This document shows positions 1 to 10,627 of a DNA stretch of 64,000 nt, piece after piece; position 1 is the first letter of the stretch; the number at the start of each line of letters is the position of its first letter. Location: the NCBI GenBank assembly GCA_963281255.1, contig OY725505.1, positions 2,418,001 through 2,482,000 on the forward strand. Reading direction: 5' to 3'. This DNA comes from Aphrocallistes beatrix (taxonomy: Eukaryota > Porifera > Hexactinellida > Sceptrulophora > Aphrocallistidae). The notes under the pieces were generated by a model, which saw nothing but the letters and a program-made list of their open reading frames with translations, was not told the origin of the DNA and did no database searches. A program made the translations under genes and the position numbers.

Positions 1-2430
1 ATTAAATTGTAGCCAAATCCCTGACAGCATGTTATTGTATATTTGATGAATATATTCAATAGGGATTTATCAAATTATATAACTTCATGCACCATTGAAG
101 CCATAATGCTAATATATGAGAATTTAGGTGATTTTGCAACTATCATAGTATGCAAATCGAGTTATTTTCTGATTATCAGAGATAAACTACAATTGTGCAA
201 GTGGATCTAGCATAATTATTTGTGAAACCTGCCATGTAATATTTTCTAGTGAGAATAGACTGCGATGGTAAGGGGAGTCTGGGGGGCTTGACCAGCCAGA
301 AAAAAGTTTTAATCTTAGACGCTCAGATAGCGATCTACAGCTATTGTAGTAATTTTGGGGTTTAGTTGTGACCTATAAGTTTGTGTGAAGTCCTGCCATA
401 CCACATCTTCCTCCACTGCTCCACTGTCCGGCACCACGCCCCCCCCCCCCAGATACCCACACTTGGCGTCGATGATATACGTATATAATAACTCCATATA
501 CGAATCCTGATGTGTACCAAGTCTTTATAATTATTCAACATTGTGTTGCTACTTAGTCGAGCAAGGATAATCTCTAGAAACATAAAACATAAGTGGGTCT
601 AGGGATTCTCAACTTAGTCTTTTCGTGTTTCATAAGTCTTGTCCCCAAAATCATCCCATATTGTGTACAGAATCCTTTGATATAATCGAAATCGCCGAAT
701 TTATCAGCTCCTGGCGTTATTAATAAACAAAACAAACTTTTAAAACAAAACGCATTTCAAAAGAAAAGATATGTCTGAAAGCAAAACAAAATCGAAACAT
801 GTTCGGTCACAACTTTATATTCCTTATCCCATTCTCAAAATACCAGGGATTTGAGTCCCCATATTTGGTATGGCTCAGCTCCTGAGTATAGAACTCCATA
901 GGCAATGAAATGGGATAATTCAGTAATACTGTATAAATTGTCCCATAAATCTCTTTAACTCTGAATTTAGAAGTCCAAATGGTATTATTGCCTAATAGGA
1001 AGTAACCTATTGACCATCTAATGAGATCAAATTTGAAAGCATAGTTGTTACGATTTTCAAGATATGGCCTCAATTGTCCAAAATGATTTCTATGGCAACG
1101 CAGGAATGCAACAACATTATATTGAAAATTTCCCAATTTTTCAAATCAACTTATCCCAGCAATGCAAAAACCGAAAACGGCTTTAGGGGATTTGGTGCGG
1201 AATATTTTTTAAAATGTCGGTCGACAGACCGATAGTGTAACTCCAGGAAGTGACTCAAAGGAACATGAAATGTGAATATCGGAATACGATGAATGCTATA
1301 AATGAAAATACTCATTTTATAGCATTCTAAGTTTGAAAATCGAAATACGTACACTATATTAGCCGCTGAGAGCTCGATTTTAGCGTAAAATAATAATTTT
1401 TCAAAAGGTGCGAAAATATGTCTTATATCAATAAGTTATATCCCGTAAAATATTCATATTAAAACTCCCTATATTCCGTTGAGAGCTCGCTTTTAGCGTA
1501 AAATATGAATTTTCAAAAGGTGTGAAAATGTGTACATATCAATAAATCAATAATTCATAAAATATCCACATTATAATAGCGCAGTACAGACATACGGACG
1601 GACGAGATACTCCGTCCATGCCATAAGGGTATCTCCCTACAGGAGCTGCACTAAAATGACACTGGTGTTTTTTAAGCGACATGTATGTATAACTTGTTAG
1701 TTGCTTGTTTATTCCATTGTTACATATTATTCGACATTATTCTGGATTGATAATTCGGCGTTAATCCATTCTCATTTTTGGCCTTATTCAGTAAACCCCT
1801 CAAAACAGGTTAGAAAATTGCCAATTAGATCCAAAAATAGTGTTGCGCAATGATATGATGAATGATCATAAAAATTGGCAACGGATTTAAGTACGTACGT
1901 ATTTGGATATTTGTTATGTAGGGTGTTAATGCAATATTGAGCTCTATTCTGCATGGTTGATGGTTTTAGGTTCATCATGGAAAATCCAATTATCTTCAAC
2001 CGAATTCCTGGTACATACATATTATATGATGGCAGGCCTCATAATAGAGTAGGCTATGCTTGACTATGTATTTGGCAGAGCAGTGTGCAGATAGGAAAAT
2101 TCACGAGCTACGAAACGGAACGAATGAAGCAGTCTTATGGTACGACTTGGATTAATATAAGAATAATGAATAATAGGCGGAGGTATATTTGAACCATCTT
2201 AACAGCTCTATATCATAATAACAACTGAAAGGTTAACTGCCAACCAATTCACGATTAAATATAATTGTGTTATTTCATAAATCTTAGTGAGATAAAACAA
2301 GTTTTATAGAAAACCCTGGTGAATAAATAAACTTTTTTCATCCAAAAAATAAAAACATGCTCCTCAAATAGTTTAGAAATGAAAAAAAAATACATTATTC
2401 CCATATACTACATGTGTGAATGTTAAACTA
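1..2430. other. Gene-free stretch with degenerate repeats
   Basis: No reading frame here has recognisable protein similarity. Two adjacent direct repeats of about 115 bp start near 1362 and 1477, each opening with a GAGAGCTCG(A/C)TTTTAGCGTAAAAT core. Related cores recur near 36210 and 36355. The stretch around 1041-1145 resembles one arm of the fold-back repeat at 53441-54247. A C-run of ten lies near 440. It reads as decayed repeat DNA. Confidence 0.6.
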
Positions 2431-3399
2431 TCAAAAGCCAGCCAGTTTCTTTCCAAACTTGGTCAGAACAGGTGGGTCAATCACCTTCACAGCAGGGAGA
2501 GCTTTCCCATAGGTGCGAGGAGTCTTCGGAAACAGTTTAATCTTATGCGGCCAATGGGTCGTCGTTCTCAATTCATTAAACGCTTTACGCTTCTTCTTCA
2601 AATCTGCAGGGGTGGACCATTTCCGAGGTGTCATGCACACATAGGCTACGTTTCTGAAGTTCGGCTTTTTCCTCTTCTTGTTACACTCAATACCGGAGTG
2701 GATCGTCCTTGAATCCCACAGCACGAGAGAACCAGCGGGACACTTGACCACCTTCTGTTTACACTTCTTTTTGTCGTAGAACTTCAATTGCTCCTCATTA
2801 AGCTTATACCAGTCACTCTTGTCAGTAACCTTGAATTCTTCGCGAAATTTTTTGTGATATTTATGACTATTTTCCAGAAGCGTCAGAGAAGCGTCGTTCT
2901 CATTCACATCGAATCCTGTGACCCAGCCTTGAACGCACTCGAACTCATTTCGAGTGAAACTTTGGTCGGAGTGCAGCCAGCCGTTGTTTCTAAACCAACC
3001 ACGCTTCGTCTCTTCTGGAGGCAGATGGAAGCTGGAGCCATCGAAACTAACCAGCAATTCTTCTGCGGGGACTTTCCAAAGATTGGCGAACACTTCGGCC
3101 ACTTTACGATTCTGTCTGATGTCCCAAACGTGCTGTGCGTGTCCAATGCCGAAATGATGCAGCAGCATCGAATGCATAGGAGAGAGGCTGTAGAACTGAG
3201 ACCAGGTTTTAACATCTTTCTTCTTGATCGGAATTTTGAAGTTTTGCGTAATTTCTTCAAGAAAGTTCCAAATACCATCATTCATGGAGACAATCTCTTT
3301 CTGATTCAAAACGTCAGGAATAATAGCCACGCCATATTGTTCTATAGTCTTCTTCGCTTCATCCTTCGTACATATATACTTTTCAGATTCGTACTCCAT
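2431..3399 (-). CDS. Phytanoyl-CoA dioxygenase (PhyH)-family Fe(II)/2-oxoglutarate oxygenase
   Basis: A single-exon frame of 322 residues starts at the first ATG (3399) and ends in TAG/TAA-flanked AT-rich DNA. The central segment has the double-stranded beta-helix iron ligands of PhyH-family oxygenases: an H-x-D motif (His143, Asp145, in GWLHSDQS) and a distal His234 in RTIHSG. An Arg-containing segment about 15-20 residues further on could bind 2-oxoglutarate. The family hydroxylates small organic substrates using Fe(II), O2 and 2-oxoglutarate; the substrate cannot be told from sequence. The C-terminal third is Lys/Arg-rich. I see no peroxisomal C-terminal SKL-type signal (it ends KKLAGF), so peroxisomal phytanate oxidation should not be assumed. 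Neighbours are repeats on both sides. The gene looks intact: no stops or frame breaks, and an even codon pattern. An intronless PhyH of this kind could belong to the protist-like branch of the family; that is inference. Confidence 0.85.
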   Translation of the reverse strand: MEYESEKYICTKDEAKKTIEQYGVAIIPDVLNQKEIVSMNDGIWNFLEEITQNFKIPIKKKDVKTWSQFYSLSPMHSMLLHHFGIGHAQHVWDIRQNRKVAEVFANLWKVPAEELLVSFDGSSFHLPPEETKRGWFRNNGWLHSDQSFTRNEFECVQGWVTGFDVNENDASLTLLENSHKYHKKFREEFKVTDKSDWYKLNEEQLKFYDKKKCKQKVVKCPAGSLVLWDSRTIHSGIECNKKRKKPNFRNVAYVCMTPRKWSTPADLKKKRKAFNELRTTTHWPHKIKLFPKTPRTYGKALPAVKVIDPPVLTKFGKKLAGF

Positions 3400-3877
3400 C
3401 TGAGCTATTGGGAATTTGGGAATAATTAATAGATTACTAAAATTGGAGTTAAATTGTAATAATAAAACCCCAGATGGTATGGACTATTACAGTTTTAAGG
3501 CTTGGTGTAACTCAGCTTAACCGTGATGTTCCACCGAAATATATGAATTGTCGTGTAACTCCCAAAAATCGTGGTGTAATTTTTACACCAAGATCGCCCC
3601 TAAAAAACATGGACTATGGACAGTAATATAGCAATAGTTTTTGCATACATGCCAACCGTCCCGTCCCGTTTTGAGCGGGATGTCCAACTTTTTTCACTCT
3701 TCTATTAGGATAATTTTCACGAGTGTCCCATTTTACATGTAACGCCCAAAGGGCGCCTCCGATGGACACAAAGTGCCCGTCAGCCACGCAGCGCAAGCAA
3801 GCGAAGCGCGCTTGTAGACATTAATTTCTCAATATAATTTAATTGTAGTTTTCATACTAACCCCAGATCGGTACTTA
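3400..3877. other. Non-coding, repeat fragments
   Basis: This holds a fragment resembling the end of a hAT-like repeat (3649-3700, CATGCCAACCGTCCCG), matched by an opposite-oriented fragment at 22120-22156. A reverse-complement copy of the GC-rich head repeat lies at about 3745-3812 (core GCGCAAGCAAGCGAAGCGCG). No gene was seen. Confidence 0.6.
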
Positions 3878-5213
3878 GGTCTGTTTCGTGATATTTTGAG
3901 TCACGTGATATTCTGAGTCATTGGTATTAGTGAACCATGGATATTCCACTAGCGTGATATTTTGAGTCATTAGTATTACTAAACCATGGATATTTAACTA
4001 CCGTGATATTATGAGTCAAAACGATTAGCTAATACAATAGCTTGGCAACCGCAACAATGACTCTGTTAAAAGTAAGTAATCGACTATGACAATAACAAAT
4101 ATTTACTTACAAGTACATTACGATATCTTTTACGTAGTTTACTGATGACATACATGAACAGATATTTAACTTATCTATATAAATTGAATTTAAATATAAT
4201 TTTAATCTTTAATATTCAATCCATTCCACTTTACTGACAACATACTACATACAAATGGACCTGAACTAGACAAATATCCTAAAGTACTCGTTGTGAATGA
4301 AACCTGGCAGCAAGAAAAATGTAGATTACCTAATTTAACTTTTGATTCGTCTAATCAACCCACCAATTTTGTCGGTCAACAACTTTGCTATTGCAGACCT
4401 TGGGAGACTGAAACTATCATCGGGGATGGAAACTGTTTATTTCGATGCTTGTCGCAAATAATAACTGGAAATCAATATGAATACTTAAAAATTCGCTCTA
4501 TCATAGCAAATTTCATTGCAAGTAAGGGTACAAGTCAGCTTGCATGGTATTTCCGCCAAAAGAAGACCACTCCATGCCTCAGCGATACTAGAAACAGATA
4601 TCTATGTCGCGAATAATTTCTACCGCACTCGGGGATCTAGCAGCAAATTATGATTGCAACCATGGCTCAATCTACATTTCTAATTTTCACTGTCATTGCG
4701 AACCTGTCAGATCAATGATCAACAGTTCTACTTCAACTTATGGAATAAAATTATATATAGATATTACAGATAACAACTAAACATTTAGAATTGTATAGAA
4801 ACTGTATTTGGCTCTTACATTTGATAATATAGATTAGAAAAATATTGAGTAATCTAATATGTATTTAATGAACTGAATTTGTAATAATCGGATGTGTAAT
4901 AAAAGTGAATAGGCAAAAGATATTGGTTGAACTAATATTATTACGCCACTAAACTACGTAAAAGATATCGTAATGTACTTGTAAGTAAATATTTGTTATT
5001 GTCATAGTCGATTACTTACTTTTAACAGAGTCATTGTTGCGGTTGCCAAGCTATTGTATTAACTAATCGTTTTGACTCATAATATCACGGTAGTTAAATA
5101 TCCATGGTTTAGTAATACTAATGACTCAAAATATCACGCTAGTGGAATATCCATGGTTCACTAATACCAATGACTCAGAATATCACGTGACTCAAAATAT
5201 CACGAAACAGGCC
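3878..5213. mobile_element. Fold-back DNA transposon with 264-bp terminal inverted repeats and OTU cargo
   Basis: The arms 3878-4141 and 4950-5213 are near-perfect reverse complements. Both ends read GG(T/C)CTGTTTCGTGATATT and are bordered by TA (3876-3877 and 5214-5215), as expected for TA-inserting mariner-type elements. Each arm has four TGACTCA(A/G/T)AATATCACG boxes; in the right arm they are at 5073, 5122, 5171 and 5188. These subterminal repeats look like transposase-binding sites. The interior holds an OTU-protease pseudogene and no transposase, so the element is non-autonomous or decayed. Related arms with the variant core CTCAGAATACCACGG occur at 5480-5570 and 5760-5885. Confidence 0.85.
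4293..4780 (+). pseudogene. OTU-family cysteine protease, frameshifted
   Basis: The frame 4293-4616 has the OTU catalytic block IIGDGNCLFRCLSQ, with the nucleophilic Cys of the D-G-N-C motif, followed by a helix beginning LKIRSIIANFI. The similarity then moves to another frame near 4570 (ILETDIYVANNFYRTRG). It moves again near 4640 to a frame ending at 4780, which contains NFHCHCEPV, matching the family's catalytic His region. OTU domains cleave ubiquitin-type linkages and recur as cargo in transposable elements. Catalytic Cys and His are both still encoded, but two frame changes separate them, so as written the gene is broken. Sequencing error cannot be excluded. It lies wholly between the two inverted arms of the surrounding element. 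Confidence 0.75.
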
Positions 5214-5215
5214 TA

Positions 5216-5391
5216 CCATTCCGAGGCTCATCTTCAATGCTGTCTCTTCCCTCTTTGAATAGTTGAGCCCACCTTCTAACCGTGGAATAAGCAAGTATGG
5301 TAGAACCCCATATGGACCATGAATGAAACATATACTTTATCCATGGTCCATATGGGTTTCTACCATAGTAAATTGTGTCGCGTGCCATCAA
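5216..5391 (-). pseudogene. Mariner transposase N-terminal fragment (inverted relative to the C-terminal part)
   Basis: On the minus strand, AYSTVRRWAQLFKEGRDSIE followed by DEPRNGRP matches the second helix-turn-helix and linker of mariner transposases. The match stops exactly where the right end of the 3878-5213 fold-back element begins. The continuation of the protein (KSATCEPSIELVGEF) is on the opposite strand at 5886. A 25-bp inverted repeat (5297-5321 and 5343-5367) sits in this segment and separates the HTH match from the ATG, so the N-terminus is scrambled. Confidence 0.75.
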
Positions 5392-5479
5392 ATTGTGTCA
5401 TGTTCCACAATTTGGTGGCAGTGGTTATCAGGTTACGATGAAACCGATTGAACCACAAGGCCATTTGAGTCAGCGAAAC

Positions 5480-5885
5480 AAAATCTCAGAATACTACGGT
5501 ATATCTCAAAATACCACGGTACTAATTAATCCATGGTTAGTTAATACTACGATCTCGAAATACCACGCAACAGTACTCACATATTTTTTCTATTTGTATT
5601 GTATGTCCTGAATAATGAGACGAATAAACATATTATTTAATAAGCATTCCAGGTCATGAAGCACAATACACTATTTAGATCAGGGAAAACATACAAGTAT
5701 CACTACTCAAATGGAAAGTCATTGTCTAAATTAGAACAATGTAAATGATCGCATCATGATCACAGGATTGGTGTTGCCTCAGAATACCACGGTACCTCAG
5801 AATACCACGCAAGTTGAATATCCATGGTTAATTTGACTAGTGCCTCAAAATACCACGGTGCCTCAGAATACCACGCAACAGGCCT
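5480..5885. repeat. Partial arms of a second fold-back element of the same family
   Basis: Two direct-oriented end-like segments (about 5490-5570 and 5760-5885) carry the repeated core CTCA(A/G)AATACCACGG and an ATCCATGGTTA block, like the arms of the 3878-5213 element but with ACC in place of ATC. The right one ends CGCAACAGGCC followed by TA, directly against the mariner C-terminal coding segment. No matching opposite arm is present, so this copy is truncated or rearranged. The frames within it are not genes. Confidence 0.6.
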
Positions 5886-6737
5886 AAATCTGCAACCTGT
5901 GAACCCTCAATTGAGTTGGTTGGTGAATTTCTTCGAAATGACCCTTGCTGCTCTATTGAAGAGATTTCTAAGTATACGGATATCTCAACGGGAAGTATTT
6001 ACCGCATTCTGAAGGAAGATCTCGGAGTAAGGAAGGTTTGCACTCGATGGGTGCCGTATTTGCTGTCAGAGGCCCAGATGAAACAGAGGGTATAATGTTG
6101 TGAAAATCTTCTACATTACGAAAATTTTGATGCAAGGCGACTCTATGAGATAGTAACCATATATGAAACTTGGATTTACTATTCACAACCTAAATCCAAG
6201 GAAAAATCTAAGTGTTGGCTGCATCCGGACGAACCCCGACCTAAAAAACCGCGTCCAGATTTCCGTGCCAAGAAGGTAATGTACGCAATTGCATTTGACG
6301 CCTACGGCCCAGTTGCTCAAGTTTGCGTTCTGAAGGGCCAGAATGTTACTGGAGACTTTTATTGCACTCATGTGCTCGCAGAAGTCAGTAAACACTACAC
6401 AGAGCGTCGGCCGAGAACTGGTCTTCGTGGAATAAAACTTCTACATGATAATGCCAGTAGCCATAAAACTAAACAAGTCGCCGCATACATCAAAGATATA
6501 GGGAAGAAAACACTGAATCACCCTCCTTATTCCCCTGACCTAAGTCCTTGTGACTTCTGGTTGTTTTCAAAGCTGAAAAGTCATCTCTCTGACAAGGAGT
6601 TCACTGGTCGAATGGAGATCGGATTCGCCATTCATAAGTACCTGAAATCGATCCCACAGACGGAGTATAAAAACACATTCCGCTGCTGGGTAGACCCTCT
6701 AAAGGAGTGTATTCGCGTCAAGGGAGAATATTTCTAG
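5886..6737 (+). pseudogene. Mariner (DD34D) transposase, C-terminal two-thirds
   Basis: One frame runs from 5886 to 6737, with a single in-frame stop (TAA at 6093). It encodes the end of the DNA-binding region (CSIEEISKYTDISTGSIYRI), then the catalytic core. LLHDNASSH and YSPDLSPCDFW provide the second and third acidic residues, separated by exactly 34 residues, the mariner D34D spacing. The first catalytic Asp, normally in a GDETW context, reads IYETW, with TAT (Tyr) at 6162-6164. The copy is therefore catalytically dead as well as interrupted. The N-terminal part lies inverted at 5216-5391. Confidence 0.88.
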
Positions 6738-7096
6738 AATATGTAATTAAATAACACATCAGTCGTTGCTTAATATCAAATTGGTGGGGGGTGATCAGTA
6801 CTTTTGAAATGACCTAAGTAATACCTTAATTTATCCTCTATAGATGACTGAATATATCTCTTAAGGATATAATAATAGTGACAATAGAATTTGAATATAC
6901 AGGTTATGGACATCCAAGATCCGTTGGATACCTTTTAAATTTCAAAAATATACCATTTTGTTTAACTAATTTGTAATAGTATTAATGGAGAACTGGGTAC
7001 CATAACTAGTGTAAAACGGAATACATATAATTCGTCACATTACAATACGTAACCGGCAATTAGTGACCCTACAATTCGTGAAACTTGACTATTAAT
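6738..7096. other. Non-coding stretch
   Basis: AT-rich flank between the mariner remnant and the next inverted-repeat element. No gene or clear repeat was recognised. Confidence 0.5.
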
Positions 7097-7849
7097 CAGG
7101 TCAATATGATGCATGACCCCAAAAAATTTGCAAGAAATTGTTTTATTGCATTTTTCCGTAGTATCATGTCTTAAGAGTAACATACTAAAAGTTTACCAAA
7201 ATCGAAATATCAGAAAGTGATTTGCCACGACCCCGTCGTTAACCCCGGACTATAAAAATCGCCGGTTTTGAAAATTGAGTTTAACCTTTCAAATGATTGC
7301 AAATCATTTTTATTGTAATATTCGTGCTCAGCATCAAATTTCCGGCAATTTGATATATATATATTGACTATATTTAGAGCAAAATATTTTGGGCCCTCCC
7401 TAGCAACAACCTGGAATGTAAAAATTCCGATCTCCAAATTTGGTATAAACCATATCGAGTGACCCCTTGTTTTTCTCGGCTATGCTTGCTGAGTACGAAT
7501 TTCTTAATATAAATAGTCTAAACGTTAATTTTAAAATATTATGGTGTGCGACTGGTGGTATTCATATATTTTTAGTATAGATGGATTGATATGTTCACAT
7601 TTCAATACCATCTTCGGTTTCATCATCCAATGCAATTCCTTCTTTCATATTGCCAATGTTGTCATCTTGGCATCGTCCGCATGCTTGAGAACAGTTGAGT
7701 CCTTGTTTTCTGCAGCTACATCTGAGACTACTACTATATCCTGTGGAACAGTTACAGTGGATCATTTTCAGGAGTGCAGGGTGACCTCCATACCATCAGC
7801 CATGCCCATCCACATCATCACCTGGAAATAGCACTTCAGAAGGTGAAAT

Positions 7850-8746
7850 TTCGTGGCGGAGACTGTAGTAATAAGGAGGATTCCCTTTCCAATCAAGCCA
7901 ACAAACAGCCCCTCATCCGTCTCATTTCTGAAAGTATGAGAGAAAGAGGGTGCCATGTAATACAGGCTGAGGAGGATGCCGATGTGGACATTGTGAAGGA
8001 AGCAGTATCAATGGCCTCCTTCAAAACAACAACTCTCATAGGCGAGGATGCGGATATATGGTTCTGCTGCTGCAATACACGCCTAACAATAATGCAAAGA
8101 AGATAGACTTCCGCTCGGATAAAGTGAAACCAACCGTAGTGTATGACATCAAGGTGATAAAGCAGGTGCTTGGGGGCGAAATCTGTCACAGCCTGCTTTT
8201 TCTGCATGCATTCACCGGGTGTGACACCACTTCCAGCATTTTCGTGCTCGGAAAGAAGTTTGCTCTGTCTGTAAGTTCAAAGAGGTTTCCATCTTAAAAA
8301 ACTGATGCTAGAGTGTTTTCACCACCAAACCAAAACCCAGTTTTGATAGAAAGCACAGGTTATAAAGTAATGATTGCGTTGTTCAATGCAAAACCTGGGG
8401 AAAGTCTTCGCGACTTGAGATACACTATCCTCTGCAAGAAAGTGAGTGCAGCCAAAAGCTTCGCTACACCCGAAAGACTGTCACCTACAGCCTCTACCAC
8501 GAATTTCAAGCTCTGAGGTGCTATTTCCAGGTCATGTTGTGGATGGGCATGGCTGATGGTATGGAGGTCACCGAATGGGGATGGAACTGCCAAGATAACA
8601 GCCTAATCCCAGTCATGTTGGACAGTAACCCTGCACCCGAAGCACTCCTGAAAATGATCCACTGTAACTGTTTCACAGGATATAGTAGTAGTCTCAGATG
8701 TAGCTGCAGAAAACAAGGACCAAGGCTGGATTCGGTTACCGGTTAA
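7850..8746 (+). pseudogene. Transposon-borne protein with nuclease-like acidic motifs and a CXC cysteine cluster
   Basis: Similarity runs through three frames. First (to about 8056): RERGCHVIQAEEDADVDIV, then TTTLIGEDADI. Second: VVYDIKVIKQVLGGEICHSL, LFLHAFTGCDTTSSIF and, after an in-frame stop near 8296, a segment ending ATPERLSPTASTTNF. Third (after about 8516): YFQVMLWMGMADG, EWGW and a Cys cluster CNCFTGYSSSLRCSCRKQG. I recognise this layout as a multi-copy protein family found in repetitive DNA of several invertebrates. The spaced acidic motifs (EDADVD, GEDAD, TGCDTTS) recall PIN/FEN-type nucleases; that functional reading is inference. At least two frameshifts and one stop make it a pseudogene. 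Confidence 0.65.
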
Positions 8747-9090
8747 CGGCTAACCGCGTCAATCACGGTTAACGGTTAAGAAAATTTTGAATCGGTTAGC
8801 CGATCTGCTTTATTTTCAAAATATAAAGACTAATTTTATTGAATTTTCGATGGAGATTCATGAATATTACTTCTAAAATTTTGATATTACAATATTATTT
8901 CTATTTTTTTTACCAAATATGTAGTATATTTCGAGACTACTGAAAATTGTAAATTTTCAATATCAGGTTAAATATTGGTCGACTAATCCATATCTATACT
9001 AATTAATATTTGCATCGGTTAACCGGTTAACCGCCCTGGAGGAAACCAAAATAACCGACCCCGAATATCGGTTAACCAACCCCAGCCCTG
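8721..9090. mobile_element. hAT-like MITE with GGTTAACC-rich ends
   Basis: The ends are CAAGGCTGG at 8721 and CCAGCCCTG at 9090, imperfect inverted repeats rich in CGGTTAACCGG. The 7-bp sequence CAAGGAC flanks it (8714-8720, and 9242-9248 once the next nested element is skipped). Removing it restores the arm sequence seen in inverse at 7690-7712, so it inserted after the 7097-9862 element formed. Internal DNA is AT-rich and non-coding. Confidence 0.75.
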
Positions 9091-9094
9091 CAAG

Positions 9095-9237
9095 CAGTGG
9101 CGTGGCTATGGGGGGGCCTGGGGGGGCTTAGGCCCCCCCAAAATTTTTACAATTTACTAATTTAACCTACTACCTTTTTCAAAGTTTGTCACATGATCTT
9201 GAGGCCCCCCAATTTTTTTCACCTGGCCACGCCACTG
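9095..9237. mobile_element. 143-bp hAT MITE (CAGTGGCG ends) with exact 8-bp target duplication
   Basis: Terminal inverted repeats begin CAGTGGCGTGGC on both sides, with G/C runs just inside. The 8-bp target duplication CCTGCAAG is perfect (9087-9094 and 9238-9245). It is inserted at the extreme right end of the 8721-9090 element, making a three-level nest. Confidence 0.9.
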
Positions 9238-10100
9238 CCTGCAAGGACTCAACTGTTCTCAAGCATGCGGACGATGCCAAGATGACAACATTGGCAATAT
9301 GAAAGAAGGAATTGCATCGGATGATGAAACCGAAGATGGTATTGAAATGTGAACATATCAATCCATCTATGCTAAAAATATATGAATACCACCAGTCGCA
9401 CACCATAATATTTTAAAATTAACGTTTAGATTAGTATTTATATTAAGAAATTCGTACTCAGCAAGCAGAGCCGAGAAAAACAAGGGGTCACTCGATATGG
9501 TTTACACCAAATTTGGAGATCGGAATTTTTACATTCCAGGTTGTTGCTAGGGAGGGCCCAAAATATTTTGCTCTAAATATAGTCAATATATATATCAAAT
9601 TGCCGGAAATTTGATGCTGAGCACGGATATTACAATAAAAATTGATTTGCAATCATTTGAAAGGTTAAACTCATTTTTCAAAACCGGCGATTTTTATAGT
9701 CCGGGGTCAACGACGGGGTCGTGGTAAATCACTTTCTGACACTCCGATTTCGGTAAACTTTTAGTATGTTACTCCTAATACATGATACTACGGAAAAATG
9801 CAATAAAACAATTTCTTGCAATTTTTTTTGGGTTGGGATTATTTGCTTCCTATTTTGACCTGGCTGTATATACAGGACTATATGCAGTCTAACATCGAGG
9901 ATTTGAGATATTGGTTGGTATAAAATACTACAATTAAATTCCATTGAGAAATTAATGTCTATAGTACTATACATGTATATTAAATATGTACATACTACAT
10001 TGTCATGTTTTCTGGGTTTGGTTTACACTTTCTCTCGGACTCCTAATTAAACAAAAATCAGTATGCCATCGGTCTAGAAGACACAAGCGTGCATCAGCAC

Positions 10101-10627
10101 TAGGGGTGTCGACGAATCCTCGAATTCTAATAGCCGGGTACCCGGGTATTTTTTAAGTTTATAGATACTTTTCAATTTTATTTTAATAAATGGTAAGATC
10201 ATTGTATAGACATTTGAATCATGGATTTTTCAGTTTATGTAAGAAAGACTCGTTTGCAAATTAACATAAATGACTCTATTCGTTTAATAAACGATAGTAA
10301 ATTAAATATGTGAGAAATAACAAAGAAATATTGTTAATAATAAAATCTTCTAACTACTACTAAATGAAATTATTCTAAAATAATCTGAAATGTCACTAAT
10401 ATATGTTACTGTTTACTTTTGAAATATCCTTTGAGAAATACTAAGTTTGCAGTTTGCACTTGTATTGTAAGTATTCCATATATTTAAAAAACACCATGTG
10501 GTGATTTTTAGCGCTGTTTTAGCGTAATCCAATGGCTTTTTATATAATGCGCAATACCCGGATATTCGGATTTAATTACCCGGGTATCGAATCTCATTCG
10601 ATTTTTTGGAATCGGGTAACACCCCTA
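10101..10627. mobile_element. 527-bp hAT-like MITE with perfect 8-bp target duplication
   Basis: The ends are TAGGGGTGT at 10101 and ACACCCCTA at 10627. The target duplication ATCAGCAC is exact (10093-10100 and 10628-10635). CCGGGTA/TACCCGG motifs lie inside both ends. No coding capacity. Confidence 0.88.

Larger units (their letters stand above)
7097..9862. mobile_element. 2.8-kb element with about 0.6-kb terminal inverted repeats
   Basis: The left arm, about 7097-7712, is the reverse complement of the right arm, about 9242-9862. Both outer ends begin CAGGTCAA(T/A)AT. The arms match at high identity over hundreds of bases, including GACCCCGTCGTTAAC-type and GGGCCCTCCCTAGCAAC blocks. The interior carries a broken coding region (7774-8746). 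The inner part of the left arm (7703-7855) is also the reverse complement of that gene's 3' end (8478-8720), minus about 65 bp. The outer flanks are not an obvious target duplication. Two smaller elements are nested in the right half. Confidence 0.75.

Noticed and set aside
421-460. C-run as a regulatory G-quadruplex
   Set aside because: A single homopolymer of ten C without four separated tracts.
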